33,900 nucleotides of DNA from Betaproteobacteria bacterium. GTDB lineage: Bacteria > Pseudomonadota > Gammaproteobacteria > Burkholderiales > Casimicrobiaceae. The position numbers and the translations under genes are program-made. The notes under the pieces were generated by a model. The model had not been told where the DNA came from, made no database searches, and worked only from the letters and a program-made list of their open reading frames with translations. Shown piece by piece: positions 18,201-27,229 of the stretch. Numbering within the stretch: position 1 is the first letter of the stretch; the number at the start of each line of letters is the position of its first letter. The stretch covers positions 1 to 33,900 of the forward strand of contig PLYT01000108.1 in assembly GCA_003153475.1 (NCBI GenBank). Reading direction: 5' to 3'.

Positions 18201-18795
18201 CGAGCTCGCCCAGGCGAGCGAGCGCAAGAACTATCTCGATGCGCAGGCGCAGGACCTGACCGAAGCGATGACGACGCTGGAAAGCGCGATCAAGCAGATT
18301 GATCGCGAATCGCGCGCCCTGCTGCAGCAAACGTTCGACACCGTCAATGTCAACTTCGGCAAGCTCTTCCCGACGCTCTTCGGCGGCGGACAGGCGCGGC
18401 TCTTGCTGACCGGCGAGGAGATCCTGGATTCGGGCGTGCAGGTCGTCGCGCAACCGCCGGGCAAGCGCAACACGTCGATTCACCTGCTGTCCGGGGGCGA
18501 GAAGTCGCTGACGGCGATCGCCCTCGTGTTCGCGTTGTTCCAGCTCAATCCTGCCCCGTTCTGCCTGCTCGACGAGGTCGATGCGCCGCTCGACGACCCG
18601 AACACCGACCGCTTTTGCGCGCTGGTGCGGACGATGGCCGACGTTACGCAATTCGTTTTCATCAGCCATAACAAGATCACGATGGAGATGGCGAATCAGC
18701 TGATCGGGATCACGATGGCTGATCCGGGCGTCTCGCGCGTGGTCGCCGTCGACATCGCCGAAGCGCTCGAGATGGCGGAGACGGTGCCGCAGTAG
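15274..18795 (+). CDS. smc: Chromosome segregation ATPase SMC
   Basis: A 1173-residue SMC condensin subunit that organises and helps separate the chromosome, acting on DNA in the cytoplasm as a dimer. The N-terminal head has Walker A GPNGCGKS (31-38). Two long Ala/Glu/Arg/Gln-rich coiled coils flank a hinge at roughly 490-660 (GWEDALEGVLRERLNALELP, then glycine-rich turns). The C-terminal head has the signature LLSGGEKSLTAIAL (from 1071) and Walker B FCLLDEVDAP with the catalytic Glu at about 1101. The start is TTG 15274, giving RLTQIKLAGFKSFVDPT, the usual SMC beginning; no ATG or GTG fits. Its partners ScpA and ScpB are not in the window. zipA follows after 18 bases. SMC-ZipA-LigA is a familiar betaproteobacterial order. 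Confidence 0.96.
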   Translation: MRLTQIKLAGFKSFVDPTVIATPGQLVGIVGPNGCGKSNVIDAVRWVLGESKASALRGESMQDVIFNGAGERKPVGRASVELFFDNSQGRIGGQWGQYSELSIKRVLTREGDSTYYINNIPVRRRDIHDLFLGTGLGPRAYAIIEQGMISRVIEAKPEELRIFLEEAAGVSKYKERRKETEARLADTRENLSRVEDIRGELGAQIARLDVQAKVATEYRELETRLKQSQHMLWYAKQQDAVRLRERHSTEIANLTAGFEALQADLRAAETRLETLRAEHFKAGDELHERQGAFYAANAEVTRLEQQLQFARESEGRLSQQVRQITEQIAAFTAQLGAIAFDAQNGEREAEAALARREAAGDEERAAAAALPALEAAVADAARALAEIRQRETEIEQSIQVAATRRESAAKLLGALAQRRERLDAESRELAAPVNDQIALVADQLEQESADLAGREESLAALNAVVQALQERHRVAGDEWQITSSGLAEREARAQALAALQAKIGSGKDASAWLAAHSLEHARRLWQQIDIEPGWEDALEGVLRERLNALELPALDAAAGWTGAGVALPGRIAAYAPAGIGPSGASGSDALLAKVKAAGPELDRVLADWLSGMRCRDDLAAALRDRGWLGVGEAFVTPAGHVVSAQAIGFFAPDSDLHGVLARQRELAELAHAIGAARAATAAAASAREAAESELKARQQEYHAESMALSSQQRRCHDLELELLQLRQVAEAAERRRSQISDELAALAVEEGVERDAMAAIDAEVAGLRTRLGEQTAGRDRAQRARDDSDVALARGRERSRAAERAAQEAGFAERSCRERIAELARRREAIAAQVGQQEALLAQLATERAQIDWTPVEQSLQAQLVTRGGAEQALAAARDRLEAIATELRGADELRLTADQKLEPARSRIEEVRLKEQAAELSGQQYAEQLAEAHAELADLPERLKAWGRASTLPAEIERLTQAIAGLGAVNLAALDELAQASERKNYLDAQAQDLTEAMTTLESAIKQIDRESRALLQQTFDTVNVNFGKLFPTLFGGGQARLLLTGEEILDSGVQVVAQPPGKRNTSIHLLSGGEKSLTAIALVFALFQLNPAPFCLLDEVDAPLDDPNTDRFCALVRTMADVTQFVFISHNKITMEMANQLIGITMADPGVSRVVAVDIAEALEMAETVPQ

Positions 18796-18813
18796 GCACG
18801 CGGGCGGCCCGAT

Positions 18814-19932
18814 ATGAACCCGTTGTTCCTCGGTCTTCTCGCCGCCGGCGTCGCGCTGGTCGCCATCGTCATTCTCTACAACTGGACGCAGGAGCGGCGG
18901 GCGCGCAGGCGCATCGAGTCGGCGTTTCGCCAGCCGGCGGACGTACTGCTGGACCGCGAGCGGCTCGAGCCGCAGTTGCACACCGACGCGGTGGCAGCGT
19001 CGAGCGCGGCGGTCGAGACGGCAGAGGAGCCCGACGATCTGCCGCCGATGTCGTCCGAATTGCTCGACGAGCCCTTGCCCGACGTGCTGCCCGCCACGCG
19101 CGCCGAGCGAGGCGGCACGGCGCCCGACGCGGACATCGAGTGCGTCGTGCACCTGGAGCCGCAGCAGCCGGTGCTCGGCGATTCGCTGGCCGACGCGCTT
19201 GCCGCCGAATTTGCCAAGCCCACCCGGTGGCTCGGCCGGCGCGGGCGCGATCTGCCCTGGCAGCTGATCGAAGGCGCGCGCGGCGGACCCTGGGAGGAGC
19301 TTGCGGCCTGCCTGTTGCTCGCCAACCGCGCGGGCGCGGTCTCGCGGGACGACGTCGAACGCTTCCTGCACGAAGTGGCGCGCACCGGAGCGTCGCTGCC
19401 GGCGGCGTTCGCCTTGCCGGACGCGGCAGCCGAGGCCGGACGCGGCGAAGAGCTCGATCGCTTTTGCGCCGACCTCGACGTGCAGATCGGCTTGACGATA
19501 CTCAGGAGCGAGCACGGCCAGATCGCCGGAACGCGCCTGCGCGGCGTCGCCGAGGCGGCGGGCTTCCGGCTCAACGGTACCGGAAGCTTCGATTTCCTGC
19601 AGGACGACAACAGCGCGATCCTGTACAGCCTGCAAAACTATCGCCAGGAGGCCTTGACGGTCGAAAGCCTCCGGCAGCTGTCGACACCGGGCGTCGTTCT
19701 GCTGCTCGACGTGCCGCGCGTCGCCGATCCGGTGCGCGTTTTCGACCAGATGCGGCTCGTCGCCAAGCGCCTGGCGCACACGCTCGAAGGCGTGCTGGTC
19801 GACGACAATCGGCGGCCGCTGAACGATGCTTCGCTGTCGTCGATTCGGGGCGAAGTGCAGGCGACGGCCGCGGCGCTGCGCGAAGCCAATATCGAACCCG
19901 GCGGCGCCCGCGCGCTGCGGTTGTTCGGCTAG
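18814..19932 (+). CDS. zipA: Cell division protein ZipA
   Basis: A 372-residue inner-membrane protein that tethers FtsZ at the division site. Residues 4-24 form a single N-terminal membrane anchor (LFLGLLAAGVALVAIVILYNW), followed by a basic patch (QERRARRRIES). A long acidic, proline-containing linker spans about 45-110. The rest fits the ZipA FtsZ-binding domain, best seen in LDVQIGLTIL (221-230), GFRLNGTGSFDFLQDD and LLLDVPRVADPVRVFDQM. It is annotated mainly from membrane topology, domain fit and its position between smc and ligA, since ZipA proteins vary greatly in sequence. ATG 18814 lies 18 bases after smc, and ligA begins 18 bases after its stop. Confidence 0.88.
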   Translation: MNPLFLGLLAAGVALVAIVILYNWTQERRARRRIESAFRQPADVLLDRERLEPQLHTDAVAASSAAVETAEEPDDLPPMSSELLDEPLPDVLPATRAERGGTAPDADIECVVHLEPQQPVLGDSLADALAAEFAKPTRWLGRRGRDLPWQLIEGARGGPWEELAACLLLANRAGAVSRDDVERFLHEVARTGASLPAAFALPDAAAEAGRGEELDRFCADLDVQIGLTILRSEHGQIAGTRLRGVAEAAGFRLNGTGSFDFLQDDNSAILYSLQNYRQEALTVESLRQLSTPGVVLLLDVPRVADPVRVFDQMRLVAKRLAHTLEGVLVDDNRRPLNDASLSSIRGEVQATAAALREANIEPGGARALRLFG

Positions 19933-21987
<2,055 letters not shown>

Positions 21988-22860
21988 ATGGCGTTCGGAA
22001 AAATAACCAAGGCCGTATTTCCGGTGGCCGGGCTCGGCAGCCGGTTCCTGCCGGTGACCAAGGCGAGCCCGAAGGAAATGCTGCCGGTGGTCGACAAGCC
22101 GCTGATCCAGTATGCGGTCGAAGAGGCCGCCGCCGCAGGCATCACCGACATGGTGTTCATCACCGGGCGCAACAAGCGTGCGATCGAAGACCATTTCGAC
22201 AAGGCCTACGAGCTCGAAACCGAGCTGGCGGCGCGGCACAAGACGGCTCTGCTCGAAACCGTGCAGTCGGCGACGCCGCGCGGCATCAACTGCATCTACA
22301 TTCGCCAGACCGAAGCGCTGGGCCTGGGCCACGCGGTCCTTTGCGCCGAGCCGGTGATCGGCGACCACGCGTTCGCGGTGCTGCTGGCCGATGACCTGAT
22401 CGACGCAACGGTCCCGGTGATGCGGCAGATGATCGAGATCGCCGAGCGCGAGCAATATTCGGTGATCGGCGTGATGCCGGTGCCGGCCGCCGACGTCAGC
22501 AGCTACGGCATCGTCGAGACCGAAGGCATGGTCGATCGTGTCGGCCGCATATCGCGCATCGTCGAAAAGCCCGCGGCGGGCACGACCAAATCGACGCTGG
22601 GCGTCGTCGGGCGCTATGTGCTGACACCGCGCATATTTCACCATTTGCGCGCGATGCCGGCCGGCGCTGGAGGCGAGATCCAGTTGACCGACGGCATCGC
22701 ACGATTGCTCGAGGACGAGAAGGTGTTGGCGCTCGAATTCGAAGGCCGCCGCTATGACTGCGGCAACAAGCTCGGCTATCTTGAAGCGACGGTCGAGCTG
22801 GCGCTGAAGCATCCCGAGATCGGCCACGCGTTCGCCGGATTCCTCAAGCGCACGCGATGA
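21988..22860 (+). CDS. galU: UTP-glucose-1-phosphate uridylyltransferase GalU
   Basis: A 290-residue cytoplasmic nucleotidyltransferase making UDP-glucose from UTP and glucose-1-phosphate, for surface polysaccharides and osmoprotective sugars. The N-terminal nucleotide-binding signature is [29 protein letters not shown] (13-41 region; conserved G, R, K, P). VLLADDLID is the metal-binding stretch, followed by [20 protein letters not shown] and [10 protein letters not shown]. Length fits GalU, not the longer eukaryote-type enzyme. ATG 21988 directly abuts the ligA stop. The end overlaps oxyR by ATGA. Confidence 0.95.
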   Translation: MAFGKITKAVFPVAGLGSRFLPVTKASPKEMLPVVDKPLIQYAVEEAAAAGITDMVFITGRNKRAIEDHFDKAYELETELAARHKTALLETVQSATPRGINCIYIRQTEALGLGHAVLCAEPVIGDHAFAVLLADDLIDATVPVMRQMIEIAEREQYSVIGVMPVPAADVSSYGIVETEGMVDRVGRISRIVEKPAAGTTKSTLGVVGRYVLTPRIFHHLRAMPAGAGGEIQLTDGIARLLEDEKVLALEFEGRRYDCGNKLGYLEATVELALKHPEIGHAFAGFLKRTR

Positions 22861-23774
22861 CGTTCAACGAGCTTCGCTATATCGTCGCCGTCGCACAGGA
22901 ACGCAATTTCGGGCGAGCAGCGCAGCATTGTTTCATCAGCCAGCCGGCGCTGTCGGTGGCGATCCAGAAACTCGAGGAGGAGCTGGGCACGCAGATCTTC
23001 GAGCGCGGCAAGAACGAGGTGACGGTGACGCCGGTCGGCGAGCGCATCGTCGAGCAGGCGCAGAAAGTCCTGGAGGAAGCGGCGCGGATCCGCGACATCG
23101 CGCAGGCGGGGCGCAACCAGCTGGTCGGCATGTTCCGGCTCGGCGTGATCTACACCGTCGCGCCGTACCTGCTGCCCGACCTGATTCCGGCGTTGAACGA
23201 TCGGGCGCCGGCGATGCCGCTGGAGATCGAGGAAAATCTCACCGAAAACCTCGAGACTTCGCTGCGCGCGGGCCGCATCGACGCCGCGATCATCGCCTTG
23301 CCGTTCAACCCTCCGGGCATCACCACCGACTTCCTCTACGAGGAGCCGTTCCAGGTCGTCGTACCGGAAAAACATCCGTGGGCCGGGCGCAAGTCGATCG
23401 ATCCGTCGGAGCTTGCCGGCGAGCATGCGATCCTGCTCAACGTCGGCCATTGCTTTCGCGACCAGGTGCTCGATGCCTGTCCCGAGCTCAATCGGTCCGG
23501 CGCGCCGGTGACGCGTACGAATTCGCTGGAGACGATCCGGAACATGGTTGCCTCGGGTCTGGGCGTGTCGGTGCTGCCGCGCGATGCGCTGATTCCGAAA
23601 TACCACAGCCGCCTGGTCGTGCCGGTGCCGTTCTCGCGGCCGGTACCCTCGCGGCGCGTGGCACTCGCGCATCGCAAGAGCTTTCCCCGTCCCGCGGCGA
23701 TCGCGGCGATACGCGACGCGGTCGCGGCGTGTCGCGGCGCGAGCCCGCAGCGGGGGACAGCCCCGCGCGCATAG
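22857..23774 (+). CDS. oxyR: Hydrogen peroxide-sensing LysR-type regulator OxyR
   Basis: A 305-residue LysR-type transcription factor. The N-terminal winged helix-turn-helix ([44 protein letters not shown]) is followed by the linker helix and a two-part sensing domain. The two redox cysteines fall at C199 (NVGHCFRDQ) and C208 (DACPE), the same numbers as in E. coli OxyR, so disulfide-based peroxide sensing is expected. [17 protein letters not shown] is also typical. The ATG overlaps the galU stop (ATGA), placing it at the end of the smc-zipA-ligA-galU series. No ahp, kat or dps target lies alongside. The last ~15 residues are arginine- and proline-rich. A GC hairpin (23750-23766) without a T tract overlaps its 3' end. 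Confidence 0.93.
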   Translation: MTFNELRYIVAVAQERNFGRAAQHCFISQPALSVAIQKLEEELGTQIFERGKNEVTVTPVGERIVEQAQKVLEEAARIRDIAQAGRNQLVGMFRLGVIYTVAPYLLPDLIPALNDRAPAMPLEIEENLTENLETSLRAGRIDAAIIALPFNPPGITTDFLYEEPFQVVVPEKHPWAGRKSIDPSELAGEHAILLNVGHCFRDQVLDACPELNRSGAPVTRTNSLETIRNMVASGLGVSVLPRDALIPKYHSRLVVPVPFSRPVPSRRVALAHRKSFPRPAAIAAIRDAVAACRGASPQRGTAPRA

Positions 23775-23780
23775 TACAAT
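23775..23780 (+). promoter_or_regulatory. possible -10 element ahead of the SDR gene
   Basis: TACAAT (five of six) begins at the base after the oxyR stop codon, 30 bases before the SDR start. No good -35 is seen at 16-18 bases; GGGACA (23754-23759) sits at 15. A weak call. Confidence 0.3.
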
Positions 23781-23810
23781 TCGCGGCGCTCGACCCATGA
23801 TGGAGCAACG

Positions 23811-24575
23811 ATGGCCCAGGATCTGAAGAACAAGGTCGTTTTGATTACCGGCGCGTCCACCGGCATCGGCGCGGCCGCGGCCCGCGCGTTCGCAGCGCAC
23901 GGCAGCAAGGTCGTCGTCCATTACAACGCCAGCAAGGAAGCGGCGGACAAAGTGGCGCGCGAGGTCAGGGCGGCAGGCGGTGAAGCGCTGCTGGTCGGCG
24001 GCGACGTCACCAAGAGCGCCAACGTCAAGCGCATCGTCGCCGAGGCGCTGGCGGGCTTCGGCCGCATCGACGTCCTGGTCAACAATGCCGGCGGACTGGT
24101 CCAGCGAACTCGGATCGAAGACTACAGCGAGGATTTTCTGCACCGGGTGCTCGATCTCAACGTCATCCAGGTGGCGATGTTCATGCATGAGGTCGTCCCG
24201 ACGATGCGCAAGCAGGGTGGTGGCAACATCATCAACGTCAGCTCGATCGCGGCGCGCCACGGCGGCGGCGGCGGCGCGATTGTCTACGCCGGGGCAAAGG
24301 GCTTCATCTCGACGGCGACCAAGGGTTGGGCGAAAGAGCTCGTCGGCGACAAGATCCGGGTCAACGCGGTGTCGCCGGGCGTTATCACCACGCCTTTCCA
24401 CGAGCGCTACTCGACCGCCGAGCAGTTGAAGGCGATGCAGGCGACGATCCCGATGAATCGATTGGGCACGGCCGAAGAATGCGCCGGCACGTTCATCTAC
24501 CTCGCGTCCGAGGCAATGAGCAGCTACGTCACCGGACAGGTGATCGAGGTGAACGGCGGCCAGTACATGCCTTAG
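23811..24575 (+). CDS. SDR-family NAD(P)-dependent oxidoreductase (FabG-like)
   Basis: A 254-residue classical short-chain dehydrogenase/reductase. The cofactor motif TGASTGIG is at 13-20, NNAG at 91-94, and the catalytic set is S145 (INVSS), Y159 and K163 (YAGAK). It ends with VTGQVIEVNGGQYMP, the usual SDR terminus. The stretch RHGGGGGAIVY just before the catalytic Tyr is unusually glycine-rich. GGAG (23802-23805) lies 5 bases before ATG 23811. It lies 36 bases after oxyR with a possible promoter of its own. The closest general match is 3-oxoacyl-ACP reductase-like enzymes, but the fatty acid synthesis genes are absent here, so the substrate is unknown. Confidence 0.88.
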   Translation: MAQDLKNKVVLITGASTGIGAAAARAFAAHGSKVVVHYNASKEAADKVAREVRAAGGEALLVGGDVTKSANVKRIVAEALAGFGRIDVLVNNAGGLVQRTRIEDYSEDFLHRVLDLNVIQVAMFMHEVVPTMRKQGGGNIINVSSIAARHGGGGGAIVYAGAKGFISTATKGWAKELVGDKIRVNAVSPGVITTPFHERYSTAEQLKAMQATIPMNRLGTAEECAGTFIYLASEAMSSYVTGQVIEVNGGQYMP

Positions 24576-24616
24576 CCGGCGGCAATTCGACCGCTGCGCG
24601 CGCCGGAACCGGCGAG

Positions 24617-25321
24617 CTACGCGGCGGTGAGCAGCGCGGGCAACTCCGCGAGGCGGCGGATCACGCAATCCGGTCGCGGCCCGTGCCGATCGAGCGGCGC
24701 CCCGATGCGGTTGATCCAGAACACCGTGAATCCGAATGCCTTGGCGCCGATCGCGTCCCAGGCGTTCGACGATACAAAGCCGATGCGCAGCGGCGGAAGC
24801 TTCAGCGCATCGACGGCCAGGTGATAAACACGCGGGCTCGGCTTATACACGCCGGCATCGTCGACCGACAGTATGTTGTCGAGATGGCGAGCGAGCCCGG
24901 TTGCGGCGGCCAGCGGCTCGAGCATTGCGCGCGTGCCGTTGGACAGGATCAGTCGCCGGCGCGGCGCGAGCGCGGCCAGAGCCGGGTCCGCGTCGGGGAA
25001 TGGCGACAGATCGAGATAGGCGTCGAGCATGCGATGTCGCGCGTGCGAGGCCAGCGGCAATGCGAGCGCGTCCGCCGCGTAGGCGAGCGCGTGTGCAGTG
25101 ACGGCGGCAAAGTCCTGGCGCGGATGCGTCGGGCTTTGCATCAGGCTCTGCAGCCAACTGTATTCGAGTTGCTTGCTGCGCCAAAGCTGGGCAAGGGCTG
25201 CGCCGTGGCCGGGGAACAGCGCCTCCGCGGTCGACGCAACCGACTGCACGTCGAACAGTGTTCCATACGCGTCGAAAACCAGCGCATCGACCGCAAACGG
25301 AATGCCGGAATTTTCAATCAT
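24617..25321 (-). CDS. L-2-haloacid dehalogenase (haloacid dehalogenase type II)
   Basis: A 234-residue HAD-superfamily hydrolase that, by family, replaces the halogen of L-2-haloalkanoates with OH through an aspartyl ester. All residues known as catalytic in L-DEX of Pseudomonas sp. YL have counterparts in the right order: D17 and T21 (FDAYGTLFD), R48 (LWRSKQLEYSW), S127 and N128 (LILSNGT), K160 (YKP), Y166, then S184, N186 and D189 (FVSSNAWD). I prefer the ATG at 25321 (MIENSGIP), with a GGGGTG about 6 bases upstream. An ATG at 25357 would add 12 residues with no visible ribosome site. It is transcribed toward the SDR gene; the two stop codons are 41 bases apart. The natural substrate may not be halogenated, since many homologues are untested. 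Confidence 0.88.
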   Translation of the reverse strand: MIENSGIPFAVDALVFDAYGTLFDVQSVASTAEALFPGHGAALAQLWRSKQLEYSWLQSLMQSPTHPRQDFAAVTAHALAYAADALALPLASHARHRMLDAYLDLSPFPDADPALAALAPRRRLILSNGTRAMLEPLAAATGLARHLDNILSVDDAGVYKPSPRVYHLAVDALKLPPLRIGFVSSNAWDAIGAKAFGFTVFWINRIGAPLDRHGPRPDCVIRRLAELPALLTAA

Positions 25322-25399
25322 CGTCGCACCCCGTGTCCGGATTTCATGACATGCCATGCAAAAATTGGCGCGATGTGGCGTGTCACGAAAAAGCCGGCC

Positions 25400-25433
25400 A
25401 AAAAAATAGGGGTTACACTTGCGTGCAACCCCT
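25400..25433 (-). terminator. Rho-independent terminator of tRNA-Val
   Basis: Read on the minus strand, AGGGGTT pairs with AACCCCT, with extra CAC/GTG pairs inside, and is followed directly by seven T residues (plus-strand A 25400-25406). It begins 8 bases beyond the tRNA 3' end. This is the clearest intrinsic terminator in the window. Confidence 0.85.
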
Positions 25434-25441
25434 TGGTTCCA

Positions 25442-25516
25442 TGGTGGGCGATACTGGGATCGAACCAGTGACCCCTGCCGTGTGAAGGCAATGCTCTACC
25501 TCTGAGCTAACCGCCC
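25442..25516 (-). tRNA. tRNA-Val (anticodon CAC)
   Basis: A complete 75-base tRNA on the minus strand. The acceptor is GGGCGGT/ATCGCCC with one G-T pair. The D arm is GCTC/GAGC, the anticodon stem TTGCC/GGCAG around TTCACAC, and the T arm ACTGG/CCAGT around TTCGATC. The 3' CCA is encoded. The anticodon CAC (plus-strand 25482-25484) reads GUG, valine. A promoter lies upstream and a strong terminator downstream, so it is a single-gene unit. Confidence 0.95.
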
Positions 25517-25540
25517 GCGCGAACCCAGACAGGAGCGAGT

Positions 25541-25570
25541 ATTTAAGCACGCGGCTCGATCGAGGGTCAA
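25541..25570 (-). promoter_or_regulatory. sigma-70 promoter of tRNA-Val
   Basis: On the minus strand, TTGACC (25565-25570, five of six) and TTAAAT (25541-25546, four of six) are 18 bases apart, ending 25 bases before the tRNA 5' end. The GC-rich stretch between the -10 and the tRNA is compatible with the stringent-type discriminator usual for tRNA genes. Confidence 0.6.
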
Positions 25571-25633
25571 ACCGGCGGCCAACTTTGTCCATGCTTGTCC
25601 TGAACAAAAAAGACCGGGGGTCGAGGCAAATTT

Positions 25634-27175
25634 ATGCCCCGGAAGCAGGGCGGCGCCGTCCATCCAGAGTCGAATTTAGGTAAGCTTATAGGCGCAAAAG
25701 CAAAATTCTCGCTGGCTCAAGTCTTGCAGAAACAGTCGATATCCGCCGATAAGCCCGTTGTGTCCCGTCTCTGTTATGACGAAATGCGCGCGACGGCCGG
25801 GGCTATCCGCCCTCAGTACCGCGCCTTTTCGGACTGGCTGGACCGCACGCCCGCCGACCGGATCGCCCGCAAGCGCAAGGAAGCGGAGGGTGCCTTCCAT
25901 CGCCTCGGCATCACCTTTGCCGTTTATGGCGAGGACGCCGGCACCGAACGCCTGATCCCGTTCGACATCGTTCCGCGCATCATTCCGGCGGGCGAATGGT
26001 CGACGCTCGAGCAGGGTCTGAAGCAACGAGTCAGGGCCCTCAATCTGTTCCTGCACGACATCTACCACGGTCAGAGCATCCTCAAGGCCGGGGTGATTCC
26101 GGCCGAGCGCGTGCTGTCCAACGCGCAATACCGGCGCGAAATGCAGGACATCGACGTTCCGGGCGGGATCTACGCGCACATTGCCGGCGTCGACATCGTC
26201 CGGGCGGGCGAAGGCGATTACTACGTGCTCGAGGACAATCTGCGCGTGCCCTCGGGCGTGTCGTACATGCTCGAGAACCGCAAGATGATGATGCGTCTTT
26301 TTCCGGAACTGTTTGCCACGCAGGCGATCAAGCCGGTAGAGCACTATCCGGATCTGCTGCTCGAGACATTGCATGCGGTGGCTCCCGCCAGCGAGGATCA
26401 GCCCACGGTCGCAGTGCTGACGCCCGGCGCCTATAACTCGGCGTATTTCGAGCATGCTTTTCTGGCGCAGCAGATGGGTGTCGAGCTGGTCGAGGGCCAG
26501 GATCTGTTCGTGCAGAACGACGCGGTGTACATGCGGACGACCCGGGGGGCGCAGCGCGTGCACGTGCTGTACCGGCGCGTCGAGGATGACTACCTCGATC
26601 CGCGCGCGTTTCGTGCGGATTCGACGCTCGGCGTTCCCGGGCTCTTCGCGGCTTACCGGGCTGGCAAGGTGACGCTCGCCAACGCCATCGGCACCGGTGT
26701 TGCCGATGACAAGTCGATCTACCCGTACGTGCCCGATATGATCCGCTTCTACCTGACCGAGGAACCGATACTGAACAACGTTCCGACCTGGCAGCTGCAC
26801 CGCGACGACGACCTCTCCTACTGTCTCGATCACCTGGCGGAGCTGGTGGTCAAGGAAGTGCACGGCGCCGGCGGATACGGCATGCTGGTCGGTCCCGCGG
26901 CGAGCGCCGCCGAGCGCGAGGCATTTCGCGCCCGCATCATGGCGAGCCCGGGCAAATACATCGCCCAGCCGACGCTTTCGTTGTCGACTTGTCCAACGTT
27001 CGTCGAGTCGGGACTCGCACCGCGGCACATCGACCTGCGGCCGTATGTGTTGTCGGGCCGTGCGGTGAGCCTCGTGCCGGGCGGGCTGACGCGAGTCGCT
27101 CTGCGGGAAGGCTCGCTGGTCGTCAATTCCTCACAGGGCGGCGGTACCAAGGACACCTGGGTGATGGCGGCCTAG
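25634..27175 (+). CDS. Circularly permuted ATP-grasp protein (DUF404/DUF407 type)
   Basis: Predicted ligase, 513 residues from ATG 25634. It belongs to the circularly permuted ATP-grasp family, thought to join a carboxylate to an amine at ATP's expense, with no proven substrate. Family hallmarks: YDEM (48-51), RLGITFAVYGED, IPFDIVPRIIP, RVRALNLFLHDIYH, and VLEDNLRVPSGVSYMLENR (198-216) as the nucleotide-binding core. VVKEVHGAGGYGMLVGP and LSTCPTF near the end are also typical. GAGG (25623-25626) is 7 bases before ATG 25634. However, codons 15-42 contain TTA, ATA, CTT and AAA, rare elsewhere here, and family similarity starts around residue 43. GTG 25760 (471 residues) is therefore a serious alternative start. 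It heads the Anbu cluster, and the alpha-E gene follows after 54 bases. Confidence 0.9.
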   Translation: MPRKQGGAVHPESNLGKLIGAKAKFSLAQVLQKQSISADKPVVSRLCYDEMRATAGAIRPQYRAFSDWLDRTPADRIARKRKEAEGAFHRLGITFAVYGEDAGTERLIPFDIVPRIIPAGEWSTLEQGLKQRVRALNLFLHDIYHGQSILKAGVIPAERVLSNAQYRREMQDIDVPGGIYAHIAGVDIVRAGEGDYYVLEDNLRVPSGVSYMLENRKMMMRLFPELFATQAIKPVEHYPDLLLETLHAVAPASEDQPTVAVLTPGAYNSAYFEHAFLAQQMGVELVEGQDLFVQNDAVYMRTTRGAQRVHVLYRRVEDDYLDPRAFRADSTLGVPGLFAAYRAGKVTLANAIGTGVADDKSIYPYVPDMIRFYLTEEPILNNVPTWQLHRDDDLSYCLDHLAELVVKEVHGAGGYGMLVGPAASAAEREAFRARIMASPGKYIAQPTLSLSTCPTFVESGLAPRHIDLRPYVLSGRAVSLVPGGLTRVALREGSLVVNSSQGGGTKDTWVMAA

Positions 27176-27229
27176 CGCGGCCCGCCAGAACACCTATTCC
27201 GACCACACGACCGGAACGATAAATCAGCG

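Noticed and set aside
23750-23766. GCGGGG/CCCCGC hairpin at the end of oxyR as a terminator
   Set aside because: Lies inside the coding region and is not followed by T residues; it might slow transcription but does not qualify as an intrinsic terminator.
22776-24668. Minus-strand open frame (630 codons) opposite oxyR and the SDR gene
   Set aside because: Spans two unrelated plus-strand genes and the gap between them, with no domain and no plausible start.
25258-25485. Small plus-strand open frame (75 codons) over the dehalogenase 5' end and tRNA-Val
   Set aside because: The C-terminal part (GDTGIEPVTPAV) is the translated reverse strand of the tRNA gene, a common artefact.
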